Shown here piece after piece: positions 1 to 10,741 of a stretch of DNA of 64,000 nt. The notes under the pieces are model-generated. The model saw only the letters and a program-made list of their open reading frames with translations, was not told the DNA's origin and made no database searches. The stretch comes from Macrocystis pyrifera (lineage: Eukaryota > Sar > Phaeophyceae > Laminariales > Laminariaceae). The stretch's first letter is position 1; every line of letters begins with the position of its first letter. Location: positions 21,057,142 through 21,121,141 of the forward strand of contig JASSKH010000001.1 in the NCBI GenBank assembly GCA_031763025.1. Reading direction: 5' to 3'. A program made the position numbers and the translations under genes.

Positions 1-1990
1 TGTAGTGCTGCTGCGTTGTTGCCGTGCATCATGCTGGAAGTGTACATATTTTCGGATCGTCAATAAAATTCCGTAGGTTTCGCGATGGCAGCATACTAGG
101 GTACATCATGCTTTTTTTCTTCCATATTTTCATATCGTTGCTATGCTGCTGCTGCTGCTGCTGCCAACGCTGCTGCTGCCAACGCTGCGGCGATTCATTG
201 CAGCTTCTGCTGCTGCTAATGCTGTAGCTGCTTCTGCTGCTAATGCTGCCGCAATATCCACTGAATGTTCGTATGTACTCGGATTATTGCTTTTATTGGT
301 CGTTTTTGTACCCAAATGGTTCTTTTAATACGTGAAAAATATTTTTGACGTTTTGCTCCTGCATTTTGCGTACGTACTGATTTTTCTCGTTTTTGGCTTG
401 ATTTTTTTTCCTATCGTTGCTATGTTGCTGCTTGCTGCTGCTGTGGTGCTGCTGCGTTGTTGCCGTACATAATGCTGCACTTGTGTGTGTACATATTTCT
501 GTATCGTCACTAAATTTCCGTAGGTTTTGCGATCGCGGCATACCAGGGTACATAGTGTTCTTCTTCCTTATTTTCATATCGTTGCCATGTTGCTGCTGCC
601 AACGCGGATTATTGTTTTTGTTGGCCGTTTTTGTACCCAAATGTTTTTTTTTATACGTAAAAAAAAATATTTTGGTCGTTTTGCTCCTGCATTTTGCGTA
701 CGAACTACTTTTTCTCGTATTTTAGCTTGGTTATTTTCGTATTATTGTTGCTATGCTGCTGCTGCTGCGTTGTTGCCGTACAGCATGCGGGGGTGGGTCT
801 ATCTATAGTGAGGTACCAAAAATGCTTTTCGGACGGACTCGGGGTACATACTTTTTTTCTTCCTTCTATTCATATCGTTGCTATGCTGCTGCTGCCGCCA
901 ACGCTGTGGCGATCCGTTGCTGCTCTGCTGCTGCTGCTGCTGCTGCTGCTGCTAGTGGTGCCGCGATTTCACTGAATGTTCGTATGTACTCGGATAATTG
1001 TGTTTCTTGGTCGTTTTGTCGTTTTGTGGCGCTGCTGCGTTGTTCCCGTACACATCATGCTGGACATGATTTGTGTGCCTATTACACTTGTGCGTGTGTA
1101 CATATTTCTGTATCGTCAACGATTTTTTTTTGTGGTGTTGCTGCGTTGTTGCCGTACATCATGCTGGACGTGATTTGTGTGTTTATTACACTCGTGTGTG
1201 TGTACATATTTCTGTATCGTCAATAAATACCGTAGGTTTTGCGATTGCGGCAGACCAGGGTACATAGTTTTTTTTTCTTCCTTCTTTTCATATCGTTGCT
1301 TGTGTTGCGGCGATCCGTTGCTGCTGCTGCTGCTGCTAATGCTAATAATAATGCTGCCGCAATATTCACTGGATGTTCGCATGTACTCGGGTTATTGTTT
1401 TTCTTGATCGTTTTTGTACCTAAATGGTCGTTTGGGTTCCTGGAAAAAATATTTTGGTCATTTTGCTGCTGCATTTTGCGTACGTACAGCTTTTTCTCGT
1501 TTTGGGCTTCGTTCTTTCCATATAGCTGCTACGCTGCTGTGGTGCTGCTGCTGCGTTGTACATCATGCTGGTCATTTGTGTGTACATATTTTTGTTTCGC
1601 CGATGAAATTCCGTAGCTTTAGCGGTCGCCGCATACCAGGGTACGTACTTTGTTTCTTCTTTTTTATCATATCTTTGCTATGCCGCTACTGCTGCCAACG
1701 CTGCGGCGATCCATTGCTGCTTCTGCTGCTGCTATCGTTGCTAATGCTGATGCAACCACTGCTCGAAGCCGTTGCGGCTGCGGCTGATACTGCTAATGCT
1801 GGCTCAATATCCACTGATTGTTCTTATGTATTCGGATTACTGTTTTTCTTGGTCGTTTTTGCACCCAAATGGTCGTTTTGGTACGTTAAAAAAATATTTT
1901 GGCCGTTTTCCTGCTGCGTTTTACGCATGTACTTGCTGCTTCTGCTACTGCTGCTACCGTCGTATAGCAAGCAATTACGTACTGCTGTTG
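1..1990. repeat. Degenerate CTG-rich tandem array
   Basis: A repeating block contains, in order: a GCTGCTGCGTTGTTGCC motif, a GTACATATTT..CGTC stretch, a CCGTAGGTTT..GCG stretch, a TCATATCGTTGCTATG stretch, a GCTGCT/GCTAATGCT microsatellite, and a TGTACTCGG..GTCGTTTTTGTACCCAAATGG stretch. The anchor motif recurs near 5, 446, 759, 1029, 1135 and 1541, so unit length varies from about 106 to 445 bp through internal deletion. The array is open at the left edge of the window. Cys-, Leu- and Ala-rich open frames in it are products of the triplet repeat and are not called genes. Confidence 0.85.
925..953. repeat. (CTG)n microsatellite tract
   Basis: Uninterrupted CTG triplets inside the third unit of the larger array. 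It is the longest pure triplet run seen in the window. Shorter GCTGCT runs occur near 142-180 and 1318-1338. Confidence 0.9.
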
Positions 1991-2026
1991 TGCCGCTGTA
2001 GAGCAGTACAAATAATGAACTGAACT

Positions 2027-2060
2027 CCCCCCCCCCCCCCCCCCCCCTTCCCCCTCCCCC
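2027..2060. repeat. Poly-C tract
   Basis: A run of 21 C followed by TT and further C-rich sequence, directly between the CTG-rich array and the exon-like segment that follows. Its length may be unreliable because homopolymers of this size are prone to sequencing error. Confidence 0.9.
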
Positions 2061-2112
2061 GCCATTCCCTGCACGCCACTCCCGCCCCGCGCACCCTGTT
2101 TACTTCGACCAG

Positions 2113-2275
2113 GTCGGTGGCAAGTGCTACAACTGCCGCCTGACGGACTCCACCATCAAAGACGGAGACATCATCCTCAAGCGCAAGAAGACTCCCTTCC
2201 ATTTCGCCTGCTCCAGGGCTTCGCGGAATTCCGAAGCAGTACGCCAAGCAGATTGTCTCCATCCAGGACGAATGA
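2113..2275 (+). pseudogene. Exon-like 3' end of a Cys/His zinc-binding protein (unidentified)
   Basis: From 2113 the frame reads through VGGKCYNCRLTDSTIKDGD and on to a HFAC motif, giving C-x2-C, about 21 residues, then H-x2-C. That spacing is typical of a small structural zinc finger and loosely recalls PARP-type fingers, which usually have a longer middle. A shift of one base near 2211-2219 moves into a frame reading GIPKQYAKQIVSIQDE and then TGA at 2273-2275, which looks like a natural C-terminus. The sequence TTCGACCAG before 2113 could be a splice acceptor. This is either the last exon of a gene whose upstream part lies beyond the repeat array, or a decayed copy. Family not recognised. 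Confidence 0.4.
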
Positions 2276-2736
2276 GAGGCAACAAATTGTTCCCACATTT
2301 CCCAAAATCACGATTATTTCTCCCTACACATACCCAACGGGTTCAACAGCGGACAGATCCACATTCTGGGCCTCCCGCCTCGTTACTACAGCAGCCTGCA
2401 AGACTATTTACATATCATGTCTCATCCAAACTCCTATGCTGGTTAAATCGAAATCGCGGCCGCCCAGCAACTATACAACATTTCCATAACCGTTGTTGTT
2501 GCTGGCACTGCTGCTTTCCCCTCTGTCCCGAACCTTCCTGAAACAACAGCCTGTATGTTGTATATCATCCAAATGCCATGCACTACTCCACTCTTTCCCC
2601 GCACTGATGAAAGATGTTATCCTTATTATTAGACGAATGCCATTCTTACTCTTGCGTCACCCGATCTTACGTTTCCCATTACATTCACAAATAAACGCAG
2701 TTATTACATCCTTCACCGTTTCTTACACAAATACAT
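2276..2736. other. Non-coding interval
   Basis: An open frame continues from the exon-like segment to about 2541 but loses any protein-like composition. Nothing else was recognised here. Confidence 0.5.
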
Positions 2737-2920
2737 TTTAGTTTGGTTGGCTTTGAGTATTGCCCCAATTGCAATATAACTGCAACTGGCGTCATAACAT
2801 TTAGTTTGGTTGGCTTTGGGCTAGTACCCCGATTGCAATATAACTGCAGCATTTGGCGTCAAAGCCAAAAGCCAACCGAAACTGCAATTGGCGTCATAGC
2901 CCAAAGCCAACCAAATTAAA
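2737..2920. mobile_element. Small inverted-repeat (MITE-like) element
   Basis: The left end reads TTTAGTTTGGTTGGCTTTG and the right end is its inverted complement, so the element has terminal inverted repeats of about 23 bp. A second direct copy of the left end starts near 2799, making the left half a tandem duplication. Internal blocks containing TTGCAATATAACTGCA and TTGGCGTCA also recur. There is no coding capacity. Size and structure fit a non-autonomous DNA transposon. A target-site duplication was not settled. Confidence 0.65.
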
Positions 2921-3453
2921 TGTACTTGCACAAGAAACGACGGAATACCCACTCCGAAGGAAAGCCTTGCATAATATATACCTGGCATATATAATATGAG
3001 CCGACAGGCAGGCAACAAGACATACAACCATCCAGACAGGCAAAAAGGCAGATAGTCAGAAAACAAACATTGTTGCAGGGGGAGAAAGGGAACGAGAAAG
3101 AGAGAGCGAGAGTGAGAGTGGCAGAGTCACGTACAGATAAAAAAACAGAGGCACGCCCAAATGATCGCATGCAACGTGATGTACTGTAGCACCACACGCC
3201 TCAAACGCAGCCTCCACAGCGCTCCTTTCTTCTGGAAATGCGAAATCGCAGTTATAGTTAGCTCATTATAGTGGTGCTGCTATGATGGCACGCGGCCTCA
3301 GTACAACTATATATAGGTTCGCCGCTAACAATGGGACGTCGTCAGCACGGGGCGCAACCCTTCATGGTACGTCTTGCTCGACCTGCATTACGACGCATGA
3401 ATATCGATAGCACCACTGCTGAATAAGACCACACATACATGCTATTAATATAA

Positions 3454-3634
3454 TATAGGGTTTCCCCGTATTTTTTACAAAACGCCGTGAAAGAACGTCG
3501 CGGAGAACGTCGTCTCAGTTCATAAAATATCGTCGTGAAGTTCGCCGTCACGTTTGAAGGACAGTTTGGCGAGTAGTCTGCGAAAGTTATGGAGATCTCG
3601 CCGCTCGTGCCTTTTCGTGAACAACGAAGGCCCG
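3454..3634. mobile_element. Transposon left-end fragment, copy 1
   Basis: Begins TATAGGGTTTCCCC and runs through CG-rich imperfect repeats (AACGTCG) to GAACAACGAAGGCCCG. It is nearly identical to 4459-4639. The same terminal motif appears inverted at 5858 and 6767, which marks this as one end of a terminal-inverted-repeat DNA transposon. TA dinucleotides at the edges would suit a TA target site. Confidence 0.75.
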
Positions 3635-4268
3635 CGCTTAAACTTGAACGCATGCTCCGCAAAAACGTAAAATCCCACGCACGCACGTACCATTCAAGAT
3701 AGGAGTCGTCCGATTCGTACGTAATCGTCTCGCCAAACTGAGGATTCGAAGAGGAATCATTGTCCGGCATACTCTCTTGGCGGTGTCTTGGTTAGAGGCT
3801 GGATGTCGACGAGTAGTTTTGATTGTCGGAGGAGGTAATGTGTTGTGTCGGGGAGTGGGGGTGCTGGTCGCCGATAAACTGTCGTCGAATTGCAGCAAAA
3901 GATTTTACAACCCAGGTTCTCTTTTTCCGTGGGACACTGATGACATGGAAACGGTAGTTGTCCCCGCGGGTGTGTGAAGATAAAAGCTTTCGTTTAACAA
4001 AAGTGGTACGAGTCCCTACGGACGGCGGGTAGATTGGGGTAAAATAGTAGTGCGTTGCGACCGTGCATGTCTGCGTGTAAATTCACATACGGCGGCCCCA
4101 AGTTTGTACAGCAGACGTTGTGCGCAAGGGAGGGGGGAGGTTCACACGTCTGTGAGAGTTTGTGGTCGTGAAATCCAATTTCCTACATTTATTTACAGTA
4201 TGCCGATTCGCGCATCCCTAATGCTCTCATCACCTGTAACTCATGAACCCGCATCTATCTCATGACAC
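3635..4268. other. Interval with no recognised gene
   Basis: Apart from the possible exon at 3691-3770, nothing was recognised. Both strands carry short open frames of unremarkable composition. The motif GGATGTCGACGAGTAG at 3800-3815 matches the end of the dispersed LINE-tail repeat described elsewhere in the window. Confidence 0.4.
3691..3770 (-). CDS. Possible first exon of an unidentified protein
   Basis: An ATG at 3770 opens an acidic stretch beginning MPDNDSSSNPQFGETITYES. It is followed at 3690 by a strong donor-like GTACGTGCG. No family was recognised. The next bases downstream on this strand belong to a transposon end (3454-3634), so the segment could be the start of a transposase gene or chance. 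Low confidence. Confidence 0.2.
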
Positions 4269-4269
4269 G

Positions 4270-4458
4270 GTTAACAGCTACTAAACTGGCGCTGCTGCTA
4301 CACCCCTTCCATTCGTGGGTCCAATCACGCGTGTGTTGTTTACTGGATGCCTGAAGGTCGTACAGCAGCAGTTACCCCACACACGAGTACATAAAGCAAA
4401 CAGCAGTACGTACTTCCTGCCAGGTGTCATACCTCGTATCTGGTCATTACAGCAGTAG
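4270..4458. repeat. Direct repeat split by a transposon end
   Basis: The blocks GGTTAACAGCTACTAAACTGG, the cluster around CGTGGGTCCAATCACG, and CAGGTGTCATACC recur in the same order at about 4645-4940. The transposon left end at 4459-4639 lies between the two copies. The second copy carries an extra insert of about 80 bp, which also resembles sequence near 54325-54375. Confidence 0.7.
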
Positions 4459-4639
4459 TATAGGGTTTCCCCGTATTTTTTACAAAACGCCGTGAAAGAA
4501 CGTCGCGGAGAACGTCGTCTCAGTTTCTAAAATATCGTCGTGAAGTTCGCCGTGACGTTTGAAGGACAGTTTGGCGAGTAGTCTGCGAAAGTTATGGAGA
4601 TCTCGCCGCTCGTGCCTTTTCGTGAACAACGAAGGCCCG
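4459..4639. mobile_element. Transposon left-end fragment, copy 2
   Basis: Starts TATAGGGTTTCCCC and matches 3454-3634 almost base for base until both stop at AACAACGAAGGCCCG. If paired with the right end at 5858 it would define an element of about 1.4 kb with no recognisable transposase. Confidence 0.75.
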
Positions 4640-4939
4640 GTTTTTGCTAACAGCTGCTCAAAACTGGCGCTACTGCCATTTTATAAATTTTGAAATACGT
4701 CAGCTGTGAGTTCGACTGATTAAATAGTTGATACTCAACTTTGCGAGCTGCGCTGCCATTGTACACCCCTTCCGTTCGTGGGTCCAATCACGTGCGTGTG
4801 TGTTGTTTACTGGATGCCTGAAGATCGTACAGCAGCAGTTGCCGCACGTACGAGTACATACAGCAAACAGCACTTCCTACCAGGTGTCATACCTGGTGTA
4901 AAACACTCGTACCTGGTCATCACAGCACAGCAGTAGTAC

Positions 4940-5858
4940 ATCTTAAAAAACGCAAAATCACGTAGGCTGCGATGCAGCGATCCTCCGTGCATGTAGCTTC
5001 GTACATCATACGAAGGCCATATGCTCCGAATGACCCGCTACATACAACCCCAAGCATATATATCCTGCTGCGGTACCGCCGCCTGCGTTATTCCCCCCCT
5101 GCTCATCCTCGTCCTTGTGTGATCTGCCTCCTCCACCCCGCTCGAACCTCCAACCACTGTGACAGCAGCAGCTCCCCCACCCCTCGTGCTCACAAATTAC
5201 AACTCCGGTGAGAGTCCCAGCGAGCCAATTTGAAAACTATCACCCATACGCACAGAAGAGCCGTTGCTCCCGGTCGCCCTCACTGGCCCAACGCCACCCC
5301 CCTCCACCCCCAGTCCGGCATGCTGCGGCTCTCCATACCCTTCGCGACGGCCTAGGCTCTGCGGGGTGCGAGTGCGAAGGGAATGTCTTGCGCTCGTTGT
5401 TGGTGTGGTTGCATGCCCCTTGCTGCGTGCACCCGAGGACATGTTACCGTCGACAAGAAACTCAACTGGCGATCAGCGCAGAGCTGTAGATGGGTCGCAC
5501 CCAAACAGAAAGCAGTATCTCCTGCGGTGCCGGCCGGCCCCACGTTGAAGCGGTATTGTCGTCGTGGTTTACACTGCTGCTGTGGATTGCTTTCAGCGAC
5601 CCAGATGAGGGATGCCAAGGTTGGGATATATATATGGAGCAGGGGCGGATGGGCTGGGTGCGGTCTGTTCGCAGCTGTTCATCCTCACGACGAAAAAAAA
5701 CAGGCCGTAAAAGTACCTCTCGTGAGATTTTTTCGTCGTGGTAAAATTCCCAGATTTTCGTATTTTTACGGATAATAAAGCGGCGTAACCCCGAGATGTC
5801 TTTTTTTTTCCGAGACGACGATCTTCGCGACGTTTTTTTTTCATGGGGAAACCCTATA
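4940..5858. repeat. 0.9 kb tandem duplication, unit A, ending in a transposon right end
   Basis: This block and the next (5861-6767) are neighbouring copies differing by scattered substitutions and small indels. Each starts around a CAAAATCACGTAGG motif and ends in a right terminus containing TCGCGACG, a poly-T run and GGGGAAACCCTATA. Several Pro- and Arg-rich open frames run through it on both strands. None resembles a known family, and differences between copies show no clear protein-preserving pattern in the frames checked. Treated as non-coding transposon interior. Confidence 0.75.
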
Positions 5859-5860
5859 GT

Positions 5861-6767
5861 ATCTTCAAAAACACAAAATCACGTAGGCAGCGATCCTCCG
5901 TGCATGTAGCTTCGTACATCATACGAACGCCATATGCTCCGAATGACCCGCTACATACAACCCCAAGCATAATATCCTGCTGCGGTACCGCCGCCTGCGT
6001 TATTCCCCCCCTGTTCATCCTCGTCCTTGTGATCTGCCTCCTCCACCCCGCTCGAACCTCCAACCACTGTGACAGCAGCAGCTCCCCCACCCCTCGTGCT
6101 AACAAATTACAACTCCGGTGAGAGTCCCAGCGAGCCAATTTGAAAACTATCACCCAGACACACAGAAGAGCTGTTGCTCCCGGTTGCCCTCACTGGCCCA
6201 ACGCCACCCCCCTCCACCCCCAGTCCGGCATGCTGCGGCTCTCCATACCCTTCGCGACGGCCTAGGCTCTGCGGGATGCGAGTGCGAAGGGAATGTCTTG
6301 CGCTCGCTGTTGGTGTGGTTGCATGCCCCTTGCTGCGTGCACCCGAAGACATGTTTCCGTCGACAAGAAACTCAACAGGCGATCGGCGCAGAGCTGTACA
6401 TGGGTCGCACCCACACAGAAAGCAGTATCTCCTGCGGTGCCGGCCGGCCCCACGTTGAAGCGGTATTGTCGTCGTGGTATACACTGCTGCTGTGGATTGC
6501 TTTCAGCGACCCAGATGAGGGATGCCAAGGTTGGGATATATATGGAGTAGGGGGGGATGGGCTGGGTGCGGTCTGTTCACAGCTGTTCATCCTCACGACG
6601 AAAAAAAAACAAGCCGTAAAAGTACCTCTCGTGAGATTTTTTCGTCGTGGTAAAATTCCCAGATTTTCGTATTTTTACGGATAATAAAGCGGCGTAACCT
6701 CGAGACGTCTTTTTTTTCCCCAGACGACGATCTTCGCGACGTTTTTTTTTCACGGGGAAACCCTATA
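5861..6767. repeat. 0.9 kb tandem duplication, unit B, ending in a transposon right end
   Basis: Second copy of the 4940-5858 block. It keeps the right terminus GGGGAAACCCTATA at its end. Because both units end in a right terminus while left termini lie only at 3454 and 4459, the arrangement looks like nested or partial insertions rather than two simple complete elements. Confidence 0.75.
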
Positions 6768-6959
6768 ATATGTACACATTGGCAACCAGTTCCGTGTTGG
6801 ATGTCGACGGGTAGAAATAATGGTTATATGCAAAAAACACACACAGCCCCCCCGTTCAGTTAGCCGATTCCGGCATGAACCGTCTCATCACGACGCGTCC
6901 AGAAATGCTTACCTTTGAGCCAGCCCTCCGACAGGGACACGCCCATATTCACAAGGTAA

Positions 6960-8230
6960 ACCTAGGGTTTCTACGTAGGAGCAAAAATAATAACTTGTCC
7001 CACTTAAAAAATGATTTAAAAACCGTATAACAGCAGTGTTTTTTTTTCCAGTTTAATGTATAAAATAAGAAAACTAGGTAATCAGGGTACATCTAACCCA
7101 CTTACACGACTTTTTTTGTCACGGTACACCGTTTGCTGGTAAAATGTCAATATCCGTCCCTTTAAGTCACAAAAATGGTACACCAGTGTATTTTTACCAG
7201 TTTACGGAACAAAAAATAAAACGAGGTAATCAGGGCACACCAAATCCGAGTTAGATTGCGTTTTCTGTCATGGTATACCTTTTTATGGTAAAATTTTCAA
7301 TGTCTGGTGTAGCTTATAATCACGAACAAGTTCATGGATACAAACGCATTTATGTTATGCGAATAGTCAAGCGTAGCTTATATTTCCGAACAAACACCTT
7401 ATGAATGGGCCCACGAATGAGAAAAGTACCAAAAACAGGCGAACCCGAGGAAAAACGTTGAGAATCGGCTAACGAACGAAAACAACAAAAAAACCAACAA
7501 AACAAAACGATCAACCAAAACTCCTAAAAAGAAATGGACAATAATCATAACTGAGCAAGATAATCGCGAAATACGGATAAAAACGATGATCGCAAAAAAG
7601 TGGGGAACACATCGTTCTCGTCGAAAACGAACATGCAAGCGGTGCTTTACGTGCGTCTTCTTCTACAACTCATACAAGCAGTCAAGCGTAGCTTATATTT
7701 ATGAACAATTAACTCACGATAGGGAAAAATACGACAAACGGACGAAAACGAGGAAAAACTTCAAAAAGACGAAAACGAAAAAAAGGCCAAAAACATCTAA
7801 AAAATTGTTCGACCAACTCTAAAAACAAAATTGGAACAGAATCAAAACTGAGCGAGATAATCGCAAAAAAAAAAAAACGGATAAACCGATGAAAAAATCG
7901 CAAAAATGGGGCAAACATGGAAATTCTTCGAAAACAAATAATGCAAGCAGTGCTTTACGTGCGTCCCCGGCTACAACTCCGTACTAGTACGTGAGAACTG
8001 CGAGCTCACATAGGAACAATCACAAAAAAAACAAAACTCTAGGGGAAAACGTTAAGAATCGGCCAAAACGCGAAAAATACCCGAAAACGGAAAAAAAAGC
8101 GGAAACATACAAAAAATCGATCGACCAAAAAGCCAAAAAAGGGGAAAATAATTTAAACTGAGTGAGATAATCGCAAAAAAAGGGATTGAACCGATGAACA
8201 AATCGCAAATACAGGGTAAACATCGTGACT
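6960..8230. repeat. Dispersed repeat family with internal tandem blocks, copy 1
   Basis: The first half holds about 160-bp blocks, each with a GGTACACC motif, TTTTTACCAGTTTACGG, a GGTAATCAGGG stretch, CATTTTCTGTCA-like sequence and GGTATACC. The second half holds about 310-bp blocks with CAAGCGTAGCTTATATTT, a GAAAACG-rich stretch, CTGAGC(A/G)AGATAATCGC, and GCAAGCGGTGCTTTACGTGCG. Both block types recur inverted at 51830-53280. Lys- and Arg-rich open frames follow from A-richness and are not called. Confidence 0.7.
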
Positions 8231-8566
8231 GCTATACTACTGCTGCACGTGTAAAAGGATGTTCTACGTGCACACGCACGTGTATGTGTAAATTTCGTAT
8301 AGGGTGTTGCATGTGTACGTGGTGCTGTCTTGTTTCGAGACAACAACCGGTGGAAAAATGCACCAATTAAGTGCCATACCGTCCATAATGAGGCTAGTAA
8401 ATTGCCATCCGACAATGTGCGGCATTAAGGAAGAGTTTCGTCGTCCGTCGCCCATAAGAATCCCCAGGAGGAAGAGGCTGAAGGGAAACAATTATTTCCA
8501 ACTAGTTCGAAGAAAAAAGGCTGACCGCGACAAAAGTTAAACGGTCCACTAACAGGCGTGGGGGTT
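8231..8566. other. Interval with no recognised gene
   Basis: A 78-codon plus-strand frame (8304-8540) rich in Arg and Lys and a 75-codon minus frame overlap here. Neither has recognisable motifs. Nothing else seen. Confidence 0.4.
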
Positions 8567-9000
8567 TGATGCGTCTCCTATATCACAAATGATATAGGGA
8601 TATCATCCATACGGTGTTAGGGGATCCCCCAATTGTCACAATAATTTGTGAAGGAGAAACTGAATAGAGACGCTATATCACAGGACACATGATCCGGGTC
8701 CCCTAAAGTCGTTCGGCATCCCCTAACCTCATATGTGGATCCACCAACATCCTAGGGGATCCCCTAACCTCCCCTAAGCCTGTTAGGGGCATTTGCCTAA
8801 CTGGCTTAGGGATTTGATGTATCTCCTATATCATTTGTGATGTCTCCTATATCATTCATATCATCCATATGTTAGGGCATCCCCCAAGTTTCACAATAAT
8901 TTTTGAAGGAAATTGTTTAATTGAGACGTATATCACAGTACACACATGATATGGGTCCCCTATAGTCGCTGACCTTGTAGGAGATCCCCTCCTGTGGAGG
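8567..9000. repeat. Two-copy direct repeat of about 250 bp leading into the minisatellite
   Basis: The first copy starts near 8567 and the second near 8813. Both share GATGyrTCTCCTATATCA, a CATCCATA..GTTAGG stretch, CACAATAATTT.TGAAGGA, GAGACG.TATATCACAG, and ATGAT..GGGTCCCCTA. Both are studded with the CCCCTAA motif that becomes the minisatellite unit just downstream. Confidence 0.75.
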
Positions 9001-9200
9001 GGATCCCCTAAGCTCGTTGGGGATCCCCTAAGCTCGTTGGGGATCCCCTAAGCTGGGAGGGGATCCCCTAAGCTGGGAGGGGATCCCCTAAGCTGGGAGG
9101 GGATCCCCTAAGCTGGGAGGGGATCCCCTAAGCTGGGAGGGGATCCCCTAATCTGGGAGGAGATCCCCTAAGCTGGGAGGGGATCCCCTAAGGCAAAGGG
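9001..9200. repeat. 20-bp minisatellite with a palindromic core
   Basis: Ten head-to-tail units of exactly 20 bp with consensus GGATCCCCTAAGCTGGGAGG. The first two have CTCGTTGG in place of CTGGGAGG, and single-base variants lie near 9142 and 9150-9165. Across each junction the sequence GGGGATCCCC is a perfect 10-bp palindrome. Irregular units continue to about 9236 and degenerate ones begin near 8985. Confidence 0.95.
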
Positions 9201-9236
9201 GATCCCCTAACCAGGGGGATCCCCTAACTCGCAACA

Positions 9237-10740
9237 CAGCCAACCTACCCTTCTAACCGACTACACAGGTCGAAACAAGACAACAGTGATATTGACTTCT
9301 CCACACCTAAAACCCGCGGAACGTATTTTTCACCCAAGCACAGGTCGCCCCATAGCGTTCGGGTCGGGTGGTCAGCGTCAACTGTATGCCTGGTATCTCT
9401 GCTGCTATCACTTCTTCTGAAAACCCACGCAAGGAACAGTGAATAGCGACAGCAGCAACATAATCTTCAATCGAGTAAACTTGTACCTCGCAAATATCCA
9501 TGTCGCGAGAGACTGGACGGCTGTAAATAGACCCAGCTTATTATACAGCAGCAACCGCGTCATGCTGTACGATACCTCAATCGCGAAAAAAATGCACGCT
9601 AATATCAATCTATGTCGCCAGAGACGGCTGTAATAAGACACAGCTCGTACAGCATCAACATCATGCTGTACGAGACCTCAACCGCGAAAAAAATGTGCCC
9701 ACAGACCTAGTTGCACATACTACACAGGGAATAAAACAAATGAAATGAAGACCGACGGAGACAGAACGCAACAGAAGCACCAGCAGCACCAGCACCAACA
9801 GCACCAGCAGCACCAGCAGAAAGCAGTAGCAGGAGCAGAAGCAGCTGCAGCAACGGATTTGTGGCTGTCCTCCTACTCGTTGTGACTGATGGGTACCTCT
9901 CCTGTGTACGATGTCGTTGACTTCAACCATGGATTCGCACCCAGCAGAAAAAAATACATGGAAGACCAACGCACTTACTGCCGTACTAGACAACAGCATT
10001 AGACGATATGGTACGAGTACGTACTTTCTACGTACTTTCTCGATACCTACATTACGACGATATTTTCCCCCAAACATACAACCGACTGCTTACTGCCATA
10101 CTAGACTACTGTACGACTAGACTATAGTAGTAAGAGTACCTCTCAAAATGCACCTGATCTCTGCAGTATAATGTTATCGTATCGCTGCTGGTATTTTTCG
10201 CAAATATCCTGATAAATGCACAGGCATCTTGTCAATGTTTCTGGCCGACGTGTTGCGAGCGTATCGTTCCTGTTTTTGGGCCGCTTTAAATTTTCGAAGC
10301 CCGACCAATCCCTGAAATTTTCATACCTCCGTCCAACTTTGCATTCAATGGCAACACCTAGGGAACTGCAGGGCAACGCTTGCCCTGCTCTACATTGATA
10401 CTATCCCTGTGGAAAAGGCCTCCTTGTATAAACGCGACAGACGCGCTCACCGGTCACAATCTTAACAAGCCTGCAAGTACAAAGAAGAGGCACGGTAGCC
10501 TCCTAGCCACTGGCATATATACATATATATTTGTTGCGATAACCGAAACGGCCGATACTGCATAGATTGGTGTATCGCGAAATAATACCGACGTGGGTGA
10601 CGACATCGCACTGCAACATTGTACATTGGCATTGACATGTTCGTCACTTCCAGTAGCATCAAAATGGTGGGCATCGTACACCACCATCATTTAGCAATTA
10701 AAACATGAGCGAGACAGACTGAATGGAGGCAAGCGTAGCA
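9237..10740. other. Intergenic interval with a CAG/CAC microsatellite
   Basis: Contains a CAGCACCAGCAC-type microsatellite at about 9775-9825. A short pair of similar segments includes AAATATCCATGTCGCGAGAG near 9493 and a related copy near 9612. The same motif recurs near 56890. The sequence CTAGGGAACTGCAGGGCAAC (10358-10377) matches a block near 56956, so a dispersed repeat links these two places. Missing C-terminal exons of the minus-strand transporter may lie here but were not identified. Confidence 0.5.
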
Positions 10741-10741
10741 C

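Noticed and set aside
753-1226. 157-codon Cys/Ala-rich protein
   Set aside because: Open only because of CTG/GCT triplets, with no conservation of frame between repeat units.
1975-2298. 107-codon minus-strand Gly/Val-rich protein
   Set aside because: It runs through the poly-C tract and opposes the better supported plus-strand exon-like segment.
6107-6684. Pro-rich proteins in the 0.9 kb duplicated block
   Set aside because: Overlapping frames on both strands, no known family, and substitutions between copies not clearly protein-preserving in the frames checked.
9001-9236. CRISPR array
   Set aside because: Units are identical head to tail with no unique spacers, and the rest of the window is clearly eukaryotic.
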